Positions 49,628 through 59,048 of a stretch of DNA of 64,000 nt are shown here, in pieces. Below the pieces are notes generated by a model that was not told the DNA's origin, ran no database searches, and saw nothing but the letters and a program-made list of their open reading frames with translations. Position 1 is the first letter of the stretch, and the number at the start of each line of letters is the position of its first letter. Source of the DNA: Anaerolineales bacterium (lineage in GTDB: Bacteria; Chloroflexota; Anaerolineae; 4572-78; J111); NCBI GenBank assembly GCA_015075185.1, contig JABTUW010000001.1, positions 558,001 to 622,000 on the forward strand, given 5' to 3'. The translations under genes and the position numbers were made by a program.

Positions 49628-51829
49628 TTATTTAAAGATGTCTTCTTCGGTGTAACCCAATGTACTGATTAGGCTGCGGACTGGATCATAGAACGAGTCT
49701 TCTACCGGCTCCATGCCTGTCCACCCGTAGAAATCTTCGTTACAGATAGACTGGGCGCACTCTTCAGAGCCAGCAAAGGCGACCATCGCATCAATGATCT
49801 GCTGCCGCAACTCCTCCGGAAATTCGGGCGAGAAGCTCATGGTGTCGTTAGGAATTTGCTGGCTGAGGCTCAGGATGCGCACTTTCTCAAAGACATCCGG
49901 CGCCGTTTCAGCCGCAGCGCAGCGAGCATCGAGAACAACAATGTCGCCAGCCGTGCAATTTCCCTCGGCATCACGAGTCACGGCCGCCGGATCAAAGGGT
50001 TCCGGATCGTCGCCATACTCCCACCTCGGGTCCATTAACGGCGGGCTGAAGAAGGAGGTCGCAAAGTCAACATCGCCGTTGTAAACGGCCAGCACCGCCT
50101 GGGGATGGCCGCCCGCCTCGACAATCTCGCCGGGTTCAACGCCGGCTTCGGTCAACATAACCGAGGGGTAGAGGTAACCGGAGGTCGAACCCAGGTCGGG
50201 GACGGCCCACTTTTTGCCGGCAAGGTCCTCGATCGTCTTGATATCGCTGTCCCGCTGGACGAGGAACTGCGTGGTGTACCAGCTCAGGCCACGGCGCACA
50301 GCCGCCGCGCCGACTTCGACACCGCAGTTGTTATTCGCCAGCACGTAACCCAGGGCCGGGATAAAACCGATGGTGTTCTCCGGCGAAGCGCACATCGCTT
50401 CAACTGTCGCCGCGTAGCTGGTCGGCACATCCACTTTGAAGCTCAGGCCGGTCGCCTGGTTCAGCGCTTCGGCCATCACTTCACCGCCGGTCACAATTAC
50501 CCCGGCATCCACCGAGGGCACAAAGAGCACATTGATGGGTTTCTCGGCGCTGCCCAATTCGCCGGCAGCGGGAGCAGCCATGGCTTCACCACCTTCGGCT
50601 TCTGCCGTACCCTCTGCCGCCGGTGCGGCTTCCACCGGCCAGCCAGTCTTGATGCTGCCGTCAATGAGGCCCTTCTCAATCTCAGCCAGGGCGTCTTTCA
50701 CTTCTTGCGGCACATCGTCGTCATAATCGTAGAACGGAGCCAAGCCAACGCCGCCATTCGCGGTCGTGCTGATATAGTTTGTGCCGCCCTCAAACGTCCC
50801 ATCATTCATGCGCTTGACGGCCTCGTAAACGGCCACGTCAATCTTCTTGAGGACGCTGGTCAGGTAGACCTCTTTAGCATCGGGGTTGGTTTGGGTCAAA
50901 TCCGCATCCACCCCAATCACTTTGAAGCCGCGATCCTGGGCCGCCGTCGCCGAACCTAACCCAACCGGGCCGGCCACCGGGAAGATGATGTCGCAGCCTT
51001 CGTCAAAGAAGTTCTCGGCAAAGCTCCGCCCATCGTCCAGACTCTCAAAGTTGCCGGTAAACGAGCCATCCCCGCCGCCTTCTGCCGCCGGGTCGGTCTT
51101 CCACCCAAGAACCTGCACCTCTGCGCCATTTTTCTCGTTGTAATACATTACGCCATGTTCAAAGCCAACCATAAAAGCGACCACCGGCGGGATTTTAATG
51201 CCACCGTAGGTGCAGACAGTTCCGGTCTCGCTCATGGCAGCGGCCAGGTAACCGGCCAAAAAGGATGGCTCCTCTACGGCAAAGAGCAGGCCCATGTCCC
51301 CTGAGGTCTGGCTCGGAAAGTCCACTATCGCAAATGGTACGTCCGGGTTCGCTTCCGACGCCACCTTGGTCGCATCGGCCAGCAAAAAGCCAACGGTGAT
51401 AATACCGTTGTAACCCTGGCCTAGAAATTCGCCAATGTTCTTCTCATAATCGGTCTGCTGCTGGCTTTCCAGGAATTGAACTTCAAGGCCAAAATCTTTG
51501 CCTGCGTTTTGCAGGCCAACCCAGGCGAGTTGGTTGAAACCCCTGTCGTCAATCCCGCCAACGTCCGTCACCTGGCCATATTTCTTGGCCCCGCCTTCCG
51601 CCGGAGCGGCAGCTTCTTCGGTCGCCGCCGGAGCTTCGGTTGCCGGAGCAGCGGCTTCTTCCGTCGCCGGGGCTTCGGTTGCCGGGGCGGCGGCTTCTTC
51701 CGTTGCCGCTGGAGCAGCCGCTTCGGTTGCCGGGGCAGCCTCAGGCGTTGGCGTGGCTGCGCCGCCACAAGCGGCCACTAAAATGAGCACTACTAAAAGA
51801 GTTGCTAACAAAAAGAAACGTTTAGTCAT
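49628..51829 (-). CDS. Fused dual-receptor lipoprotein: BMP (nucleoside) domain + PhnD domain
   Basis: 733 residues, first gene of the hybrid operon. Lipobox LVAAC (Cys21), then an Ala/Pro/Thr/Glu-rich tether (22-80). Residues about 83-398 are a BMP/PnrA-type receptor (VTDVGGIDDRGFNQLAWVGL; GYNGIITVGFLLADAT; CDIIFPVAGPVGLGS). A second low-complexity linker (400-430) leads to a PhnD-like periplasmic binding domain (about 431-725; LFVPSVDAG, WAVPDLGSTSGYLYPSVMLT, AVYNGDVDFATSFF). Each domain is near full length, so one anchored protein carries two receptors, and both cognate transporters are encoded in the same operon. SD GGAGGAG lies before the ATG. Confidence 0.92.
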   Translation of the reverse strand: MTKRFFLLATLLVVLILVAACGGAATPTPEAAPATEAAAPAATEEAAAPATEAPATEEAAAPATEAPAATEEAAAPAEGGAKKYGQVTDVGGIDDRGFNQLAWVGLQNAGKDFGLEVQFLESQQQTDYEKNIGEFLGQGYNGIITVGFLLADATKVASEANPDVPFAIVDFPSQTSGDMGLLFAVEEPSFLAGYLAAAMSETGTVCTYGGIKIPPVVAFMVGFEHGVMYYNEKNGAEVQVLGWKTDPAAEGGGDGSFTGNFESLDDGRSFAENFFDEGCDIIFPVAGPVGLGSATAAQDRGFKVIGVDADLTQTNPDAKEVYLTSVLKKIDVAVYEAVKRMNDGTFEGGTNYISTTANGGVGLAPFYDYDDDVPQEVKDALAEIEKGLIDGSIKTGWPVEAAPAAEGTAEAEGGEAMAAPAAGELGSAEKPINVLFVPSVDAGVIVTGGEVMAEALNQATGLSFKVDVPTSYAATVEAMCASPENTIGFIPALGYVLANNNCGVEVGAAAVRRGLSWYTTQFLVQRDSDIKTIEDLAGKKWAVPDLGSTSGYLYPSVMLTEAGVEPGEIVEAGGHPQAVLAVYNGDVDFATSFFSPPLMDPRWEYGDDPEPFDPAAVTRDAEGNCTAGDIVVLDARCAAAETAPDVFEKVRILSLSQQIPNDTMSFSPEFPEELRQQIIDAMVAFAGSEECAQSICNEDFYGWTGMEPVEDSFYDPVRSLISTLGYTEEDIFK

Positions 51830-52031
51830 TTTGTTTCTCCTCCAGTGAGAATTTGGTAAAAAGTAAAGTCAAACTGAGTTTTTTTGAGTTGGGGGGATAT
51901 TTCTAAAGATGGCCACCTCCTTTACTGACTCTCATAAGAAACCAGTCAATGGAGTTACAGGTTAGACCGTGGAGCAGCAGGTCGTGCCTGGGGAATTGAA
52001 GGATAGTAAAGCCTACCAAAGTACTACCTCT

Positions 52032-52060
52032 ATTATAATCTACCTGTTCAAGTGAGGCAA
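52032..52060 (-). promoter_or_regulatory. Promoter of the hybrid transporter operon
   Basis: Leftward: TTGCCT (52055-52060), 17-bp spacer, TATAAT (52032-52037). It leaves an untranslated leader of about 195 nt before 51829; no known riboswitch was recognised in it. The rest of 51830-52279 holds no gene. Confidence 0.6.
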
Positions 52061-52279
52061 ACAACGCTGATTTCCACGATATTTCAATTTAAGGGCGAAT
52101 AATTCAAACTGGTAGAAAACCTGAACCACGAAAGGACGAAGTTGATAAAAAACACGAAAAAATTATCGGAGGTGCTGAAAAGAAACCATTTTCGGGCATT
52201 TTTCACTTTCGTGAAGTTCGTGTTTCTAAACCCGCCCCAAAAGTGAAATGCACCCTAATCCCCTATGCCTCTGGCGAGA

Positions 52280-54280
52280 TTACAAATCACGAGGGTTATC
52301 GAGCGGTAAAACGACTTCAAAGGTGGTCGTTACCCCCGGTTGGCTGTAAGCATTAATCTGGCCGTGATGGCGTTCAACAATGGCGTGGGCGGAATATAAG
52401 CCCAGCCCCAGGGCCTTACCGACCGGCTTGGTGGTGAAAAAAGGACGGAACAAGCGCTCAAAATCTTTTTCGGCAATACCACAGCCGTTATCGGTGATGG
52501 CTACCTTGACCTCGCGCGGCGAAATTGCCTGGGTTGAAATGGAGACGATAGGCTGGTTGGTGTAGCCGACCACCGCATCGCGGGCATTCAAGAGCAGGTT
52601 CATCCAAACCAGCTTCAGGTGGCTGACGCTGGCCGAGAGCTTAGGCTGCACCTCATAATTCTTGACCAACTCGACCCGATCTTTTTTCAGAGAGCGAGCC
52701 ACCAGGGCCAGAGCACCCTCGATGGTTTCAATCAAATCAGCCTCGATAAAAAAGTAGGTTTCCTGGTTGGAGAATTCCAGTAAATTTTCGATGATCTTTT
52801 GGATACGCAGGCCGGCCTTCAGAATATCGTTGGTCAGTTGGTAAGCTTCGCTGTTTGGTTGAGCTTCCAACAGCAGGAGTTGGCTGTTGGCCATGGTGAT
52901 GGTCAGTGGATTATTGATTTGGTGGGCCACACTGCCGGCCAGTTGTCCGACCGCCGCCAGGTTGGCCGAGCGAAACAGCGAGGCCTGCCAGCGCCGCCGT
53001 TCCGACACATCCTGCCCGAAGACCACGACCTGCTCGATGTGGCCAATGCGGTTGCGGATAGGATAAATCCGAAATTCCTGATCCTTGAGATAAGGTTCGG
53101 TTTCATTTTCGGACGAAATCCAGGTGGTTTCTCGGCCCGTTTCCAGCGACTCTTTGATTCGATTCAACAGTTCCGGCGCGGCCCGGGTCCAGGCGAGTGA
53201 CAGACAGCTTTTGCCGATCAATTCACTGGGGCGGTAGCCCTGGCGTTCGGCCTCAACCTGGTTCAGGGCGATAATCGTCAAGTTCTGATCTAAAATATAA
53301 AGACTGTCCGCAATCCCGTCGAACAAAACTTGCAGGATGTTCCGGCTGTGCAGAATTTTCTCACGGCTCTGGGCCAGATCAATGTAGGCCGAGGCCAGAT
53401 TCTCGAACAAGCGCGCATTTTCGATGGCAATCGCCACCTGATCGCAAAAAATAGACAACCAGCGCCTCTGGTTCGAACTAAAACCATTCTGCCCCCGGCT
53501 GCCCAAGCCCAACACACCAATGAGTTTATCCCGTGAGACCAGGGGAACAAGTAATGCCGATTGAATTGGCGAAGCTTCAACTTGCTGGTGGTAGACAGTC
53601 GCCTGGGTTAAAGCGGCCTGCTCGGCCAGGGTAAACAGCGTGACCCCCGCCGCCTCCCTCTCGGCCTGCGCCGCGACTTCAGTTGGGCAATTCAAAAACC
53701 GGTTTCGATCCAGCTTGCCCCCAGAGTCGGTTAGATAAATACTGGCCACATCAGCCTGGGTGAGACGATGCGCTTTGACCAGGACAATTTTGAGGGCTTC
53801 GTCAAACTCCCAGGTCCGGCTGATTTCTTGGGTGGCCTGATGGAGCAGCAGCAAAACGTTCTCAGCCGAGTCTTTTTGGCCGACCTGGCTTGTCTCCGCC
53901 TTGAGCTCCTGAATTTCTAAAATCCGTTCGATTTTGAGCGTTAACTCGGCGGCCTCAATAGGGCAGAGCAGGTAATCGGCAACCCCGGAACGGAGCTGCG
54001 CCACAGCCTGATGACGCTCCTGGGTCTCAGCCAGCAAAATAACTTCGGTCTGGGGAGCTATGGCTCTAATCTCGGCTAAAAGCGACTCGGTTTCAAAAAC
54101 GCAGCATAAGAAGGATAAATCAGCAACCAATAACTGGTAAGAGTGCTGGGACAATTGCGCCACAAGCCGGGTGGCATCGGTCAAACTGTCAATCCGCACC
54201 GTGTCAAGGTTAGTTTGAAGGGCCTGTTGCAGTTCCAGCGCCTGGGTCGAAGCGAGTAGAATAGAGTGGGATGGATTCAT
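52280..54280 (-). CDS. Sensor histidine kinase with receiver-like, GAF and PAS domains
   Basis: 666 residues, cytosolic. Residues 1-125 look like a receiver domain (LLVADLSFLCC holds the likely Asp; the Lys/Thr positions are weak, so it may be a pseudo-receiver). GAF about 150-295 (QEISRTWEFDEALKIVLVKA to AIAIENARLFENLA), coiled coil, PAS about 310-430 (VLFDGIADSLYILDQNLTII). HisKA has the phosphoacceptor His in GSVAHQINNPLTI. ATPase: N box LLLNARDAV, G1 ITDNGCGIAE, G2 KALGLGLYSAH. It is upstream of the hybrid transporter operon, in the same direction but 450 nt away; no response regulator nearby. Confidence 0.9.
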   Translation of the reverse strand: MNPSHSILLASTQALELQQALQTNLDTVRIDSLTDATRLVAQLSQHSYQLLVADLSFLCCVFETESLLAEIRAIAPQTEVILLAETQERHQAVAQLRSGVADYLLCPIEAAELTLKIERILEIQELKAETSQVGQKDSAENVLLLLHQATQEISRTWEFDEALKIVLVKAHRLTQADVASIYLTDSGGKLDRNRFLNCPTEVAAQAEREAAGVTLFTLAEQAALTQATVYHQQVEASPIQSALLVPLVSRDKLIGVLGLGSRGQNGFSSNQRRWLSIFCDQVAIAIENARLFENLASAYIDLAQSREKILHSRNILQVLFDGIADSLYILDQNLTIIALNQVEAERQGYRPSELIGKSCLSLAWTRAAPELLNRIKESLETGRETTWISSENETEPYLKDQEFRIYPIRNRIGHIEQVVVFGQDVSERRRWQASLFRSANLAAVGQLAGSVAHQINNPLTITMANSQLLLLEAQPNSEAYQLTNDILKAGLRIQKIIENLLEFSNQETYFFIEADLIETIEGALALVARSLKKDRVELVKNYEVQPKLSASVSHLKLVWMNLLLNARDAVVGYTNQPIVSISTQAISPREVKVAITDNGCGIAEKDFERLFRPFFTTKPVGKALGLGLYSAHAIVERHHGQINAYSQPGVTTTFEVVLPLDNPRDL

Positions 54281-54511
54281 GTTTTTTGCCTGTTTCGGTA
54301 CAGCAGCAACGATACCTTTACTATACCATTAGCGAGGATTATTTTCAAAGCTACCCCACGAATTCAAGGGACATTGAACCGCTGAATTTACCCTTTTTCT
54401 CCAGGATTTCGGCGATTTCCTACACTAATCGAAAATTTGTCCCTCTGGCTCACCCAACAGCTTGTACATGCGGGTGGGGTAGGGTAAAATCCCCAACGAG
54501 AAAGGGCTTCT

Positions 54512-56122
54512 ATGGACATCCTCGAATCCCAGCTCAACGCCAACAGCGAGCAATTCCAACAGAACACCGCCCACAACCGGCAACTGGCCGAAGAACTGTG
54601 GGCGCGGCTGGCCCAGGTGCGCCAGGGCGGTGGAGAGCATGCCAAACAGCGTCACGCCGAGCAGAACAAGCTCTTTGTGCGGGAGCGGATTGACCGGCTG
54701 CTCGACCCCGGCTCGCCCTTTTTGGAACTATCGCCCCTGGCCGCCTGGGAGATGTATCATGGCGATGCCCCGGCCGCGGGCATCATTACCGGCATTGGCT
54801 CGGTGGCCGGGCGCGAATGTATGATTGTGGCCAATGATGCCACCGTCAAGGGCGGTACCTACTACCCCATGACCGTTAAAAAGCATCTCCGCGCCCAACA
54901 AATTGCCCTGGAGAACCGGCTACCCTGCCTCTACCTGGTCGACTCCGGCGGCGCGTTTCTGCCCCTCCAAGACGAAGTTTTCCCCGATGTGGACGATTTC
55001 GGGCGCATTTTTTACAACCAGGCGATGATGAGCGCCGCCGGTATTCCGCAAATTGCAGCGGTGATGGGTTCTTGCACCGCCGGCGGAGCCTATGTGCCAG
55101 CCATGAGCGATGAGGCGGTCATTGTCAAAGGCATTGGCACCATTTTTCTGGGTGGGCCGCCGCTGGTCAAAGCCGCCACCGGCGTCGAGGTAACGGCGGA
55201 GGAGTTAGGCGGAGCCGATGTCCACACCCGCATCTCCGGCGTCGCCGACCATTTTGCCATAGATGACCCGCACGCCCTGGAGATTGTCCGCAGCATTGTC
55301 GCCTCGCTCAATACCCGCAAGCAGGTCATGCTTGATCTCCAGCCGCCGGAGGAGCCGCTCTACGATCCCGCCGAACTGTACGGAGTGATCCCGGCCAGCT
55401 TCAAGGTAGCCTACGATGTGCGGGAAGTAATAGCCCGGCTGGTGGATGGCAGCCGCTTCCGCGAATTCAAAGCTCGCTACGGCCCTACCCTGGTCTGCGG
55501 CTTTGCTCACCTCTACGGCTACCCTGTCGGCATTGTGGCCAACAACGGCGTCCTGTTCAGCGAGTCGGCCTTGAAGGGAACCCATTTCATCGAGTTGTGC
55601 GCAGCCCGGCGTATTCCACTTCTCTTCCTGCAAAACATCACCGGTTTCATGGTTGGCCAGGAGTACGAAGCGGGCGGTATTGCCAAAGATGGGGCTAAAA
55701 TGGTCCACGCCGTCGCCAATGCTGCCGTGCCGAAGCTGACCGTTATCATCGGCGGCTCATTTGGCGCCGGTAACTACGGCATGTGCGGCCGGGCCTACAG
55801 CCCTCGTTTCTTGTGGATGTGGCCGAATGCCCGCATCAGCGTTATGGGCGGCGAGCAGGCGGCGAACGTCCTGTTGACCGTTAAGCAGGATCAACTGGCC
55901 CGGCGCGGTCATCCTTTGTTGTCAGCGGAGGAGCAGGAAGCGTTCAAGCAGCCCATTCTCGACAAATACGAGCGCGAAGGCAACCCCTACCATTCCACGG
56001 CCCGGCTGTGGGATGATGGCATCCTCGACCCGGCTGAGACCCGCCAGGTTCTCGCCCTGGCTCTCTCTGCCTGCCTCAACGCGCCGGTTGAATCAACCCA
56101 ATTTGGAGTATTCCGTATGTAA
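54512..56122 (+). CDS. Acyl-CoA carboxylase, carboxyltransferase subunit (methylcrotonyl-CoA carboxylase beta type)
   Basis: 536 residues. Transfers the carboxyl group from biotin to an acyl-CoA; sequence patterns point to 3-methylcrotonyl-CoA of leucine breakdown: [78 protein letters not shown] and [16 protein letters not shown]. The neighbouring genes supply biotin carboxylase and biotin carrier on separate chains. No isovaleryl-CoA dehydrogenase or methylglutaconyl hydratase is seen here, so geranyl-CoA or other related substrates are not excluded. Confidence 0.9.
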   Translation: MDILESQLNANSEQFQQNTAHNRQLAEELWARLAQVRQGGGEHAKQRHAEQNKLFVRERIDRLLDPGSPFLELSPLAAWEMYHGDAPAAGIITGIGSVAGRECMIVANDATVKGGTYYPMTVKKHLRAQQIALENRLPCLYLVDSGGAFLPLQDEVFPDVDDFGRIFYNQAMMSAAGIPQIAAVMGSCTAGGAYVPAMSDEAVIVKGIGTIFLGGPPLVKAATGVEVTAEELGGADVHTRISGVADHFAIDDPHALEIVRSIVASLNTRKQVMLDLQPPEEPLYDPAELYGVIPASFKVAYDVREVIARLVDGSRFREFKARYGPTLVCGFAHLYGYPVGIVANNGVLFSESALKGTHFIELCAARRIPLLFLQNITGFMVGQEYEAGGIAKDGAKMVHAVANAAVPKLTVIIGGSFGAGNYGMCGRAYSPRFLWMWPNARISVMGGEQAANVLLTVKQDQLARRGHPLLSAEEQEAFKQPILDKYEREGNPYHSTARLWDDGILDPAETRQVLALALSACLNAPVESTQFGVFRM

Positions 56123-56178
56123 GGGAGTAGGGAGTAAGGAGTAAGAATTTTTTTCTTTCCCCTACTTCCTACTCCCCT
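56121..56178. repeat. Skewed hairpin between carboxylase subunits
   Basis: Left arm AAGGGAGTAGGGAGTAAGGA and right arm CCCTACTTCCTACTCCCCT around a T-rich centre, occupying almost all of the 63-nt gap between the two genes; the right arm is 8 nt before the ATG. Confidence 0.6.
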
Positions 56179-56185
56179 GTTTTCG

Positions 56186-57757
56186 ATGTTCAATAAAATT
56201 CTCATCGCCAATCGTGGTGAAATTGCCGTGCGGATTATACGGGCCTGCCAGGAAATGGGCATCGGCACGGTCGCGGTCTATTCGGAAGCGGATGCAGCCG
56301 CGCTACATACCCGGCTGGCCGATGAGGCTGTGCTGATTGGTCCTCCAACTGCCAGTGACTCCTATTTGCGCGCTGACCGGATTATTGAAGCGGCCCGGCA
56401 GACAGGCTGTGAAGCGATCCATCCCGGCTACGGTTTTCTGGCCGAAAACGCCGACTTTGCCAGCGCAGTCGCCGAGGCGGAACTGGTTTTCATCGGCCCC
56501 AGCGCCGAAGTAATCCGCCTTATGGGGTCAAAAACAGCGGCGCGGGAGGTGATGCAGGCGGTCGGGGTTCCGGTTGTGCCGGGGTATCACGGGGAAGAGA
56601 GCAGGGGACTGCCAGCGCGGAGCGCAAGGCGGGGGGAGCGGAGGGGCAGGGGGGACCAGGAATGGATGGCCGCAGTCGAGGCTATGGGATTCCCGCTGCT
56701 TGTCAAAGCTGTAGCTGGTGGCGGCGGCAAGGGCATGCGGCTGGTTCGGACCGCTGCCGAGCTGCCGGATGCATCGCAATCGGCCCGGCGAGAGGCACTG
56801 CACGCCTTTGGGGATGAGCAGATTTACCTGGAAAAATATTTGTCCAGCCCCCGCCATATTGAATTTCAGATTTTGGGCGACGCTCACGGGAATGTCGTCC
56901 ACCTTTTTGAACGGGAGTGTTCGGTGCAGCGCCGGCATCAAAAAATCATCGAGGAAACGCCCTCGCCGCTGCTGGCCGGAGATGAGTCACTCCGGCAGCG
57001 TATGGGCCAGGCCGCCGTAGCTGCGGCCCGGGCGGTCAACTATGTTAATGCCGGCACCGTCGAGTTTCTGGTTGACGCCGAGTATAATTTCTACTTTTTG
57101 GAAATGAACACCCGGCTACAGGTAGAGCATCCCATTACTGAACTCGTCACCGGGTTGGATTTGGTCAAGTGGCAACTGCGGGTCGCCGCAGGGGAGGCGC
57201 TGCCGTTTGAGCAGGCCAGTCTTTCTCAGCGCGGTCATGCGCTGGAGTGCCGGATCTATGCCGAAGATGCCGCCCACAACTTCTTACCGGCGACAGGCCA
57301 AGTCCTGTACCTGGTCGAGCCGGTAGGGCCGGGCATTCGCGTTGACAGCGGTCTCGTTCCCGGCGACGACGTAACCCCCCACTACGATCCGCTGCTGGCT
57401 AAACTCATCGTCCTGGGCGAACATCGTCAGGAGAACATCCGCAAAATGATGGCGGCGTTGAGACAGTATGTCATTTTGGGCGTTACAAGCAATATCTCTT
57501 TCTTGCGCGACTTGCTGGCTCATGACGCATTTCAGCGGGGCGACCTTAACACTGATCTAGTTGAACAGTATTTTAACAACTGGCAGCCCAAGCGGGCCTC
57601 CTCGCCTGATCTGGCTTTGATCGTGGCGGCGCTGGCAGAGCTACGAGAAGAACCACGAGCCAGAGAGCAGAGGAGTGCAGTAATGGCGGGGGATGACCCT
57701 TACAACCCGTGGCGGCAGTTGTCAAATTTTAGAGTGGGGGAGGCTGATCAAAAATGA
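56186..57757 (+). CDS. Biotin carboxylase subunit of acyl-CoA carboxylase
   Basis: 523 residues. Carboxylates biotin with ATP and bicarbonate. N-terminal motif MFNKILIANRGEIAVRIIRA; ATP-grasp with GGGGKGMRLV, EKYLSSPRHIEFQI, ECSVQRRHQKIIEETPSP, and the catalytic FLEMNTRLQVEHPITE. Residues about 137-158 (ESRGLPARSARRGERRGRGD) are an Arg/Gly-rich insert absent from the family, encoded by purine-rich low-complexity DNA at 56596-56660. The biotin carrier domain is missing at the C-terminus and encoded separately at 58453. It overlaps the HAD gene by 4 nt. Confidence 0.9.
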   Translation: MFNKILIANRGEIAVRIIRACQEMGIGTVAVYSEADAAALHTRLADEAVLIGPPTASDSYLRADRIIEAARQTGCEAIHPGYGFLAENADFASAVAEAELVFIGPSAEVIRLMGSKTAAREVMQAVGVPVVPGYHGEESRGLPARSARRGERRGRGDQEWMAAVEAMGFPLLVKAVAGGGGKGMRLVRTAAELPDASQSARREALHAFGDEQIYLEKYLSSPRHIEFQILGDAHGNVVHLFERECSVQRRHQKIIEETPSPLLAGDESLRQRMGQAAVAAARAVNYVNAGTVEFLVDAEYNFYFLEMNTRLQVEHPITELVTGLDLVKWQLRVAAGEALPFEQASLSQRGHALECRIYAEDAAHNFLPATGQVLYLVEPVGPGIRVDSGLVPGDDVTPHYDPLLAKLIVLGEHRQENIRKMMAALRQYVILGVTSNISFLRDLLAHDAFQRGDLNTDLVEQYFNNWQPKRASSPDLALIVAALAELREEPRAREQRSAVMAGDDPYNPWRQLSNFRVGEADQK

Positions 57758-58434
57758 CAGACACCGGGCCGACGATTAAAGCGATGGTTTTTGACGCTTA
57801 CGGTACGCTGTTTGATGTCCATTCGGTCATCGCGCTGTGCAATGAATTGTTCCCGGAGCAGGGGCCGGCCTTGAGCCACATGTGGCGGGCCAAGCAGTTG
57901 GAATACACCTGGCTGTTGAGCCTCATGGGCCGCTACGAGGATTTCTGGCACATCACCGAGAAGGCGCTGCGCTTTGCCTGCCGGGCGCTTAAACTGCCGT
58001 ACGATGAAGCCCAGCAGGCGCAGTTGCTGGAAGCCTACCTTCACCTGGAACCTTACCCCGAAGTTCAGCAGGCTTTAACCGGGCTGACTGGCTATCCCCT
58101 GGCCATCTTATCTAACGGTTCGCCCGCAATGTTGGAGCCGCTGGTATCCAATGCCGGGTTGCAGGGAACCTTCGCTCACGTCATCAGCGTGGATGAGCTG
58201 AAGATTTACAAACCCAGTCCCCAGGTTTACCGGTTGGCGGTTGACAAACTGGGCCTGGAGGCCCAAGCGATTGGCTTTGTCTCGTCCAATTCTTTTGACA
58301 TCATCGGGGCAACGGCCTTTGGCTTCCGCACCTTTTGGGTCAACCGGGCGGCCAGTCCCCTGGACGAACTGGGAGTCGTCCCAACGACGACCATTGGCAA
58401 GCTGACCGATTTGGTGGAGGTTTTGAACCGCTGA
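57754..58434 (+). CDS. HAD-superfamily hydrolase, haloacid dehalogenase type II-like
   Basis: 226 residues. Catalytic Asp in KAMVFDAYGTLFDVHS, motif II AILSNGSPAML, Lys in ELKIYKPSPQVY, and motif IV FVSSNSFDIIGATAFGF with the SSN.FD signature of (S)-2-haloacid dehalogenases. Translationally coupled (ATGA) to the biotin carboxylase and followed by the biotin carrier gene; a place between carboxylase subunits is unusual. It may clean up a damaged metabolite or act on a haloacid; not determined. Confidence 0.85.
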   Translation: MTDTGPTIKAMVFDAYGTLFDVHSVIALCNELFPEQGPALSHMWRAKQLEYTWLLSLMGRYEDFWHITEKALRFACRALKLPYDEAQQAQLLEAYLHLEPYPEVQQALTGLTGYPLAILSNGSPAMLEPLVSNAGLQGTFAHVISVDELKIYKPSPQVYRLAVDKLGLEAQAIGFVSSNSFDIIGATAFGFRTFWVNRAASPLDELGVVPTTTIGKLTDLVEVLNR

Positions 58435-58452
58435 GGTCTCGGATGGCTTGGA

Positions 58453-58953
58453 ATGAAACAATTCAGTTATCAAATCGGCGATGAACTAAAAACCGTCACA
58501 GTCGAGCAGGTCGGCGACCGTTTTCGGGTGAGCATCGGGGATAGGGTCTACGATGTCGCCGTCCGACAGCACCAGCCGGGAGAATTTGACCTGGAGATGG
58601 AGGGGCAGCAGTGGCGCGGCCACGTGGCCAGCGATGGCAGCCGGCGGTATGTCGCCATCGCCGGGGAAACGTGGGTCCTGGAAAAACCTCGACCCCGGCA
58701 GCAGAAACAGCATGGCTCCCATCCCGCCGCCGACTCCGGCGTCCTGGAAGCGACTATGCCCGGCCTGGTCCGCGAGGTCTTGGCCGTAGAGGAGGCAGCC
58801 GTCAAGCGCGGCGATACCCTGGTGGTGTTGGAAGCCATGAAAATGGAACTGCGTCTCACCGCGCCCTTTACCGGGGAAGTGCGCCGGGTGCATTGCGCGG
58901 CCGGGCAGGTGGTCGAACGGGGGCAAGTGTTGGTGGAGTTAGAGGAAGGGTGA
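58453..58953 (+). CDS. Biotin carboxyl carrier protein subunit
   Basis: 166 residues. The C-terminal biotinyl domain (about 95-166) has the biotin-acceptor Lys in VVLEAMKMELRLTAPFTG and ends GQVLVELEEG. The N-terminal 60 residues form a small beta domain seen in such carriers (VRVSIGDRVYDVAVRQ-like), followed by a charged linker (KPRPRQQKQHGSH). It completes the three-chain carboxylase with 54512 and 56186. Confidence 0.9.
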   Translation: MKQFSYQIGDELKTVTVEQVGDRFRVSIGDRVYDVAVRQHQPGEFDLEMEGQQWRGHVASDGSRRYVAIAGETWVLEKPRPRQQKQHGSHPAADSGVLEATMPGLVREVLAVEEAAVKRGDTLVVLEAMKMELRLTAPFTGEVRRVHCAAGQVVERGQVLVELEEG

Positions 58954-58974
58954 AAGTAAATTCACTGGAAGAAT

Positions 58975-59017
58975 GGAAGGCTGGAAGATTACCAATTCTC
59001 CAATCTTCCAGCCTTCC
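58975..59017. terminator. Perfect skewed hairpin between convergent operons
   Basis: GGAAGGCTGGAAGATT (58975-58990) pairs perfectly with AATCTTCCAGCCTTCC (59002-59017), 22 nt after the carrier stop and 32 nt before the end of the convergent E1 gene. Likely bidirectional terminator. Confidence 0.7.
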
Positions 59018-59048
59018 AACACATCAAAATCTAACGAAGGCAAAGAAC

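Noticed and set aside
51830..52031. Purine riboswitch upstream of the hybrid operon
   Set aside because: I could not find the conserved purine-aptamer core or a matching three-way junction by eye.
52280..54280. Sensor kinase as part of the hybrid transporter operon
   Set aside because: 450 nt separate it from the receptor gene and a good promoter lies between; a link is possible but not supported.
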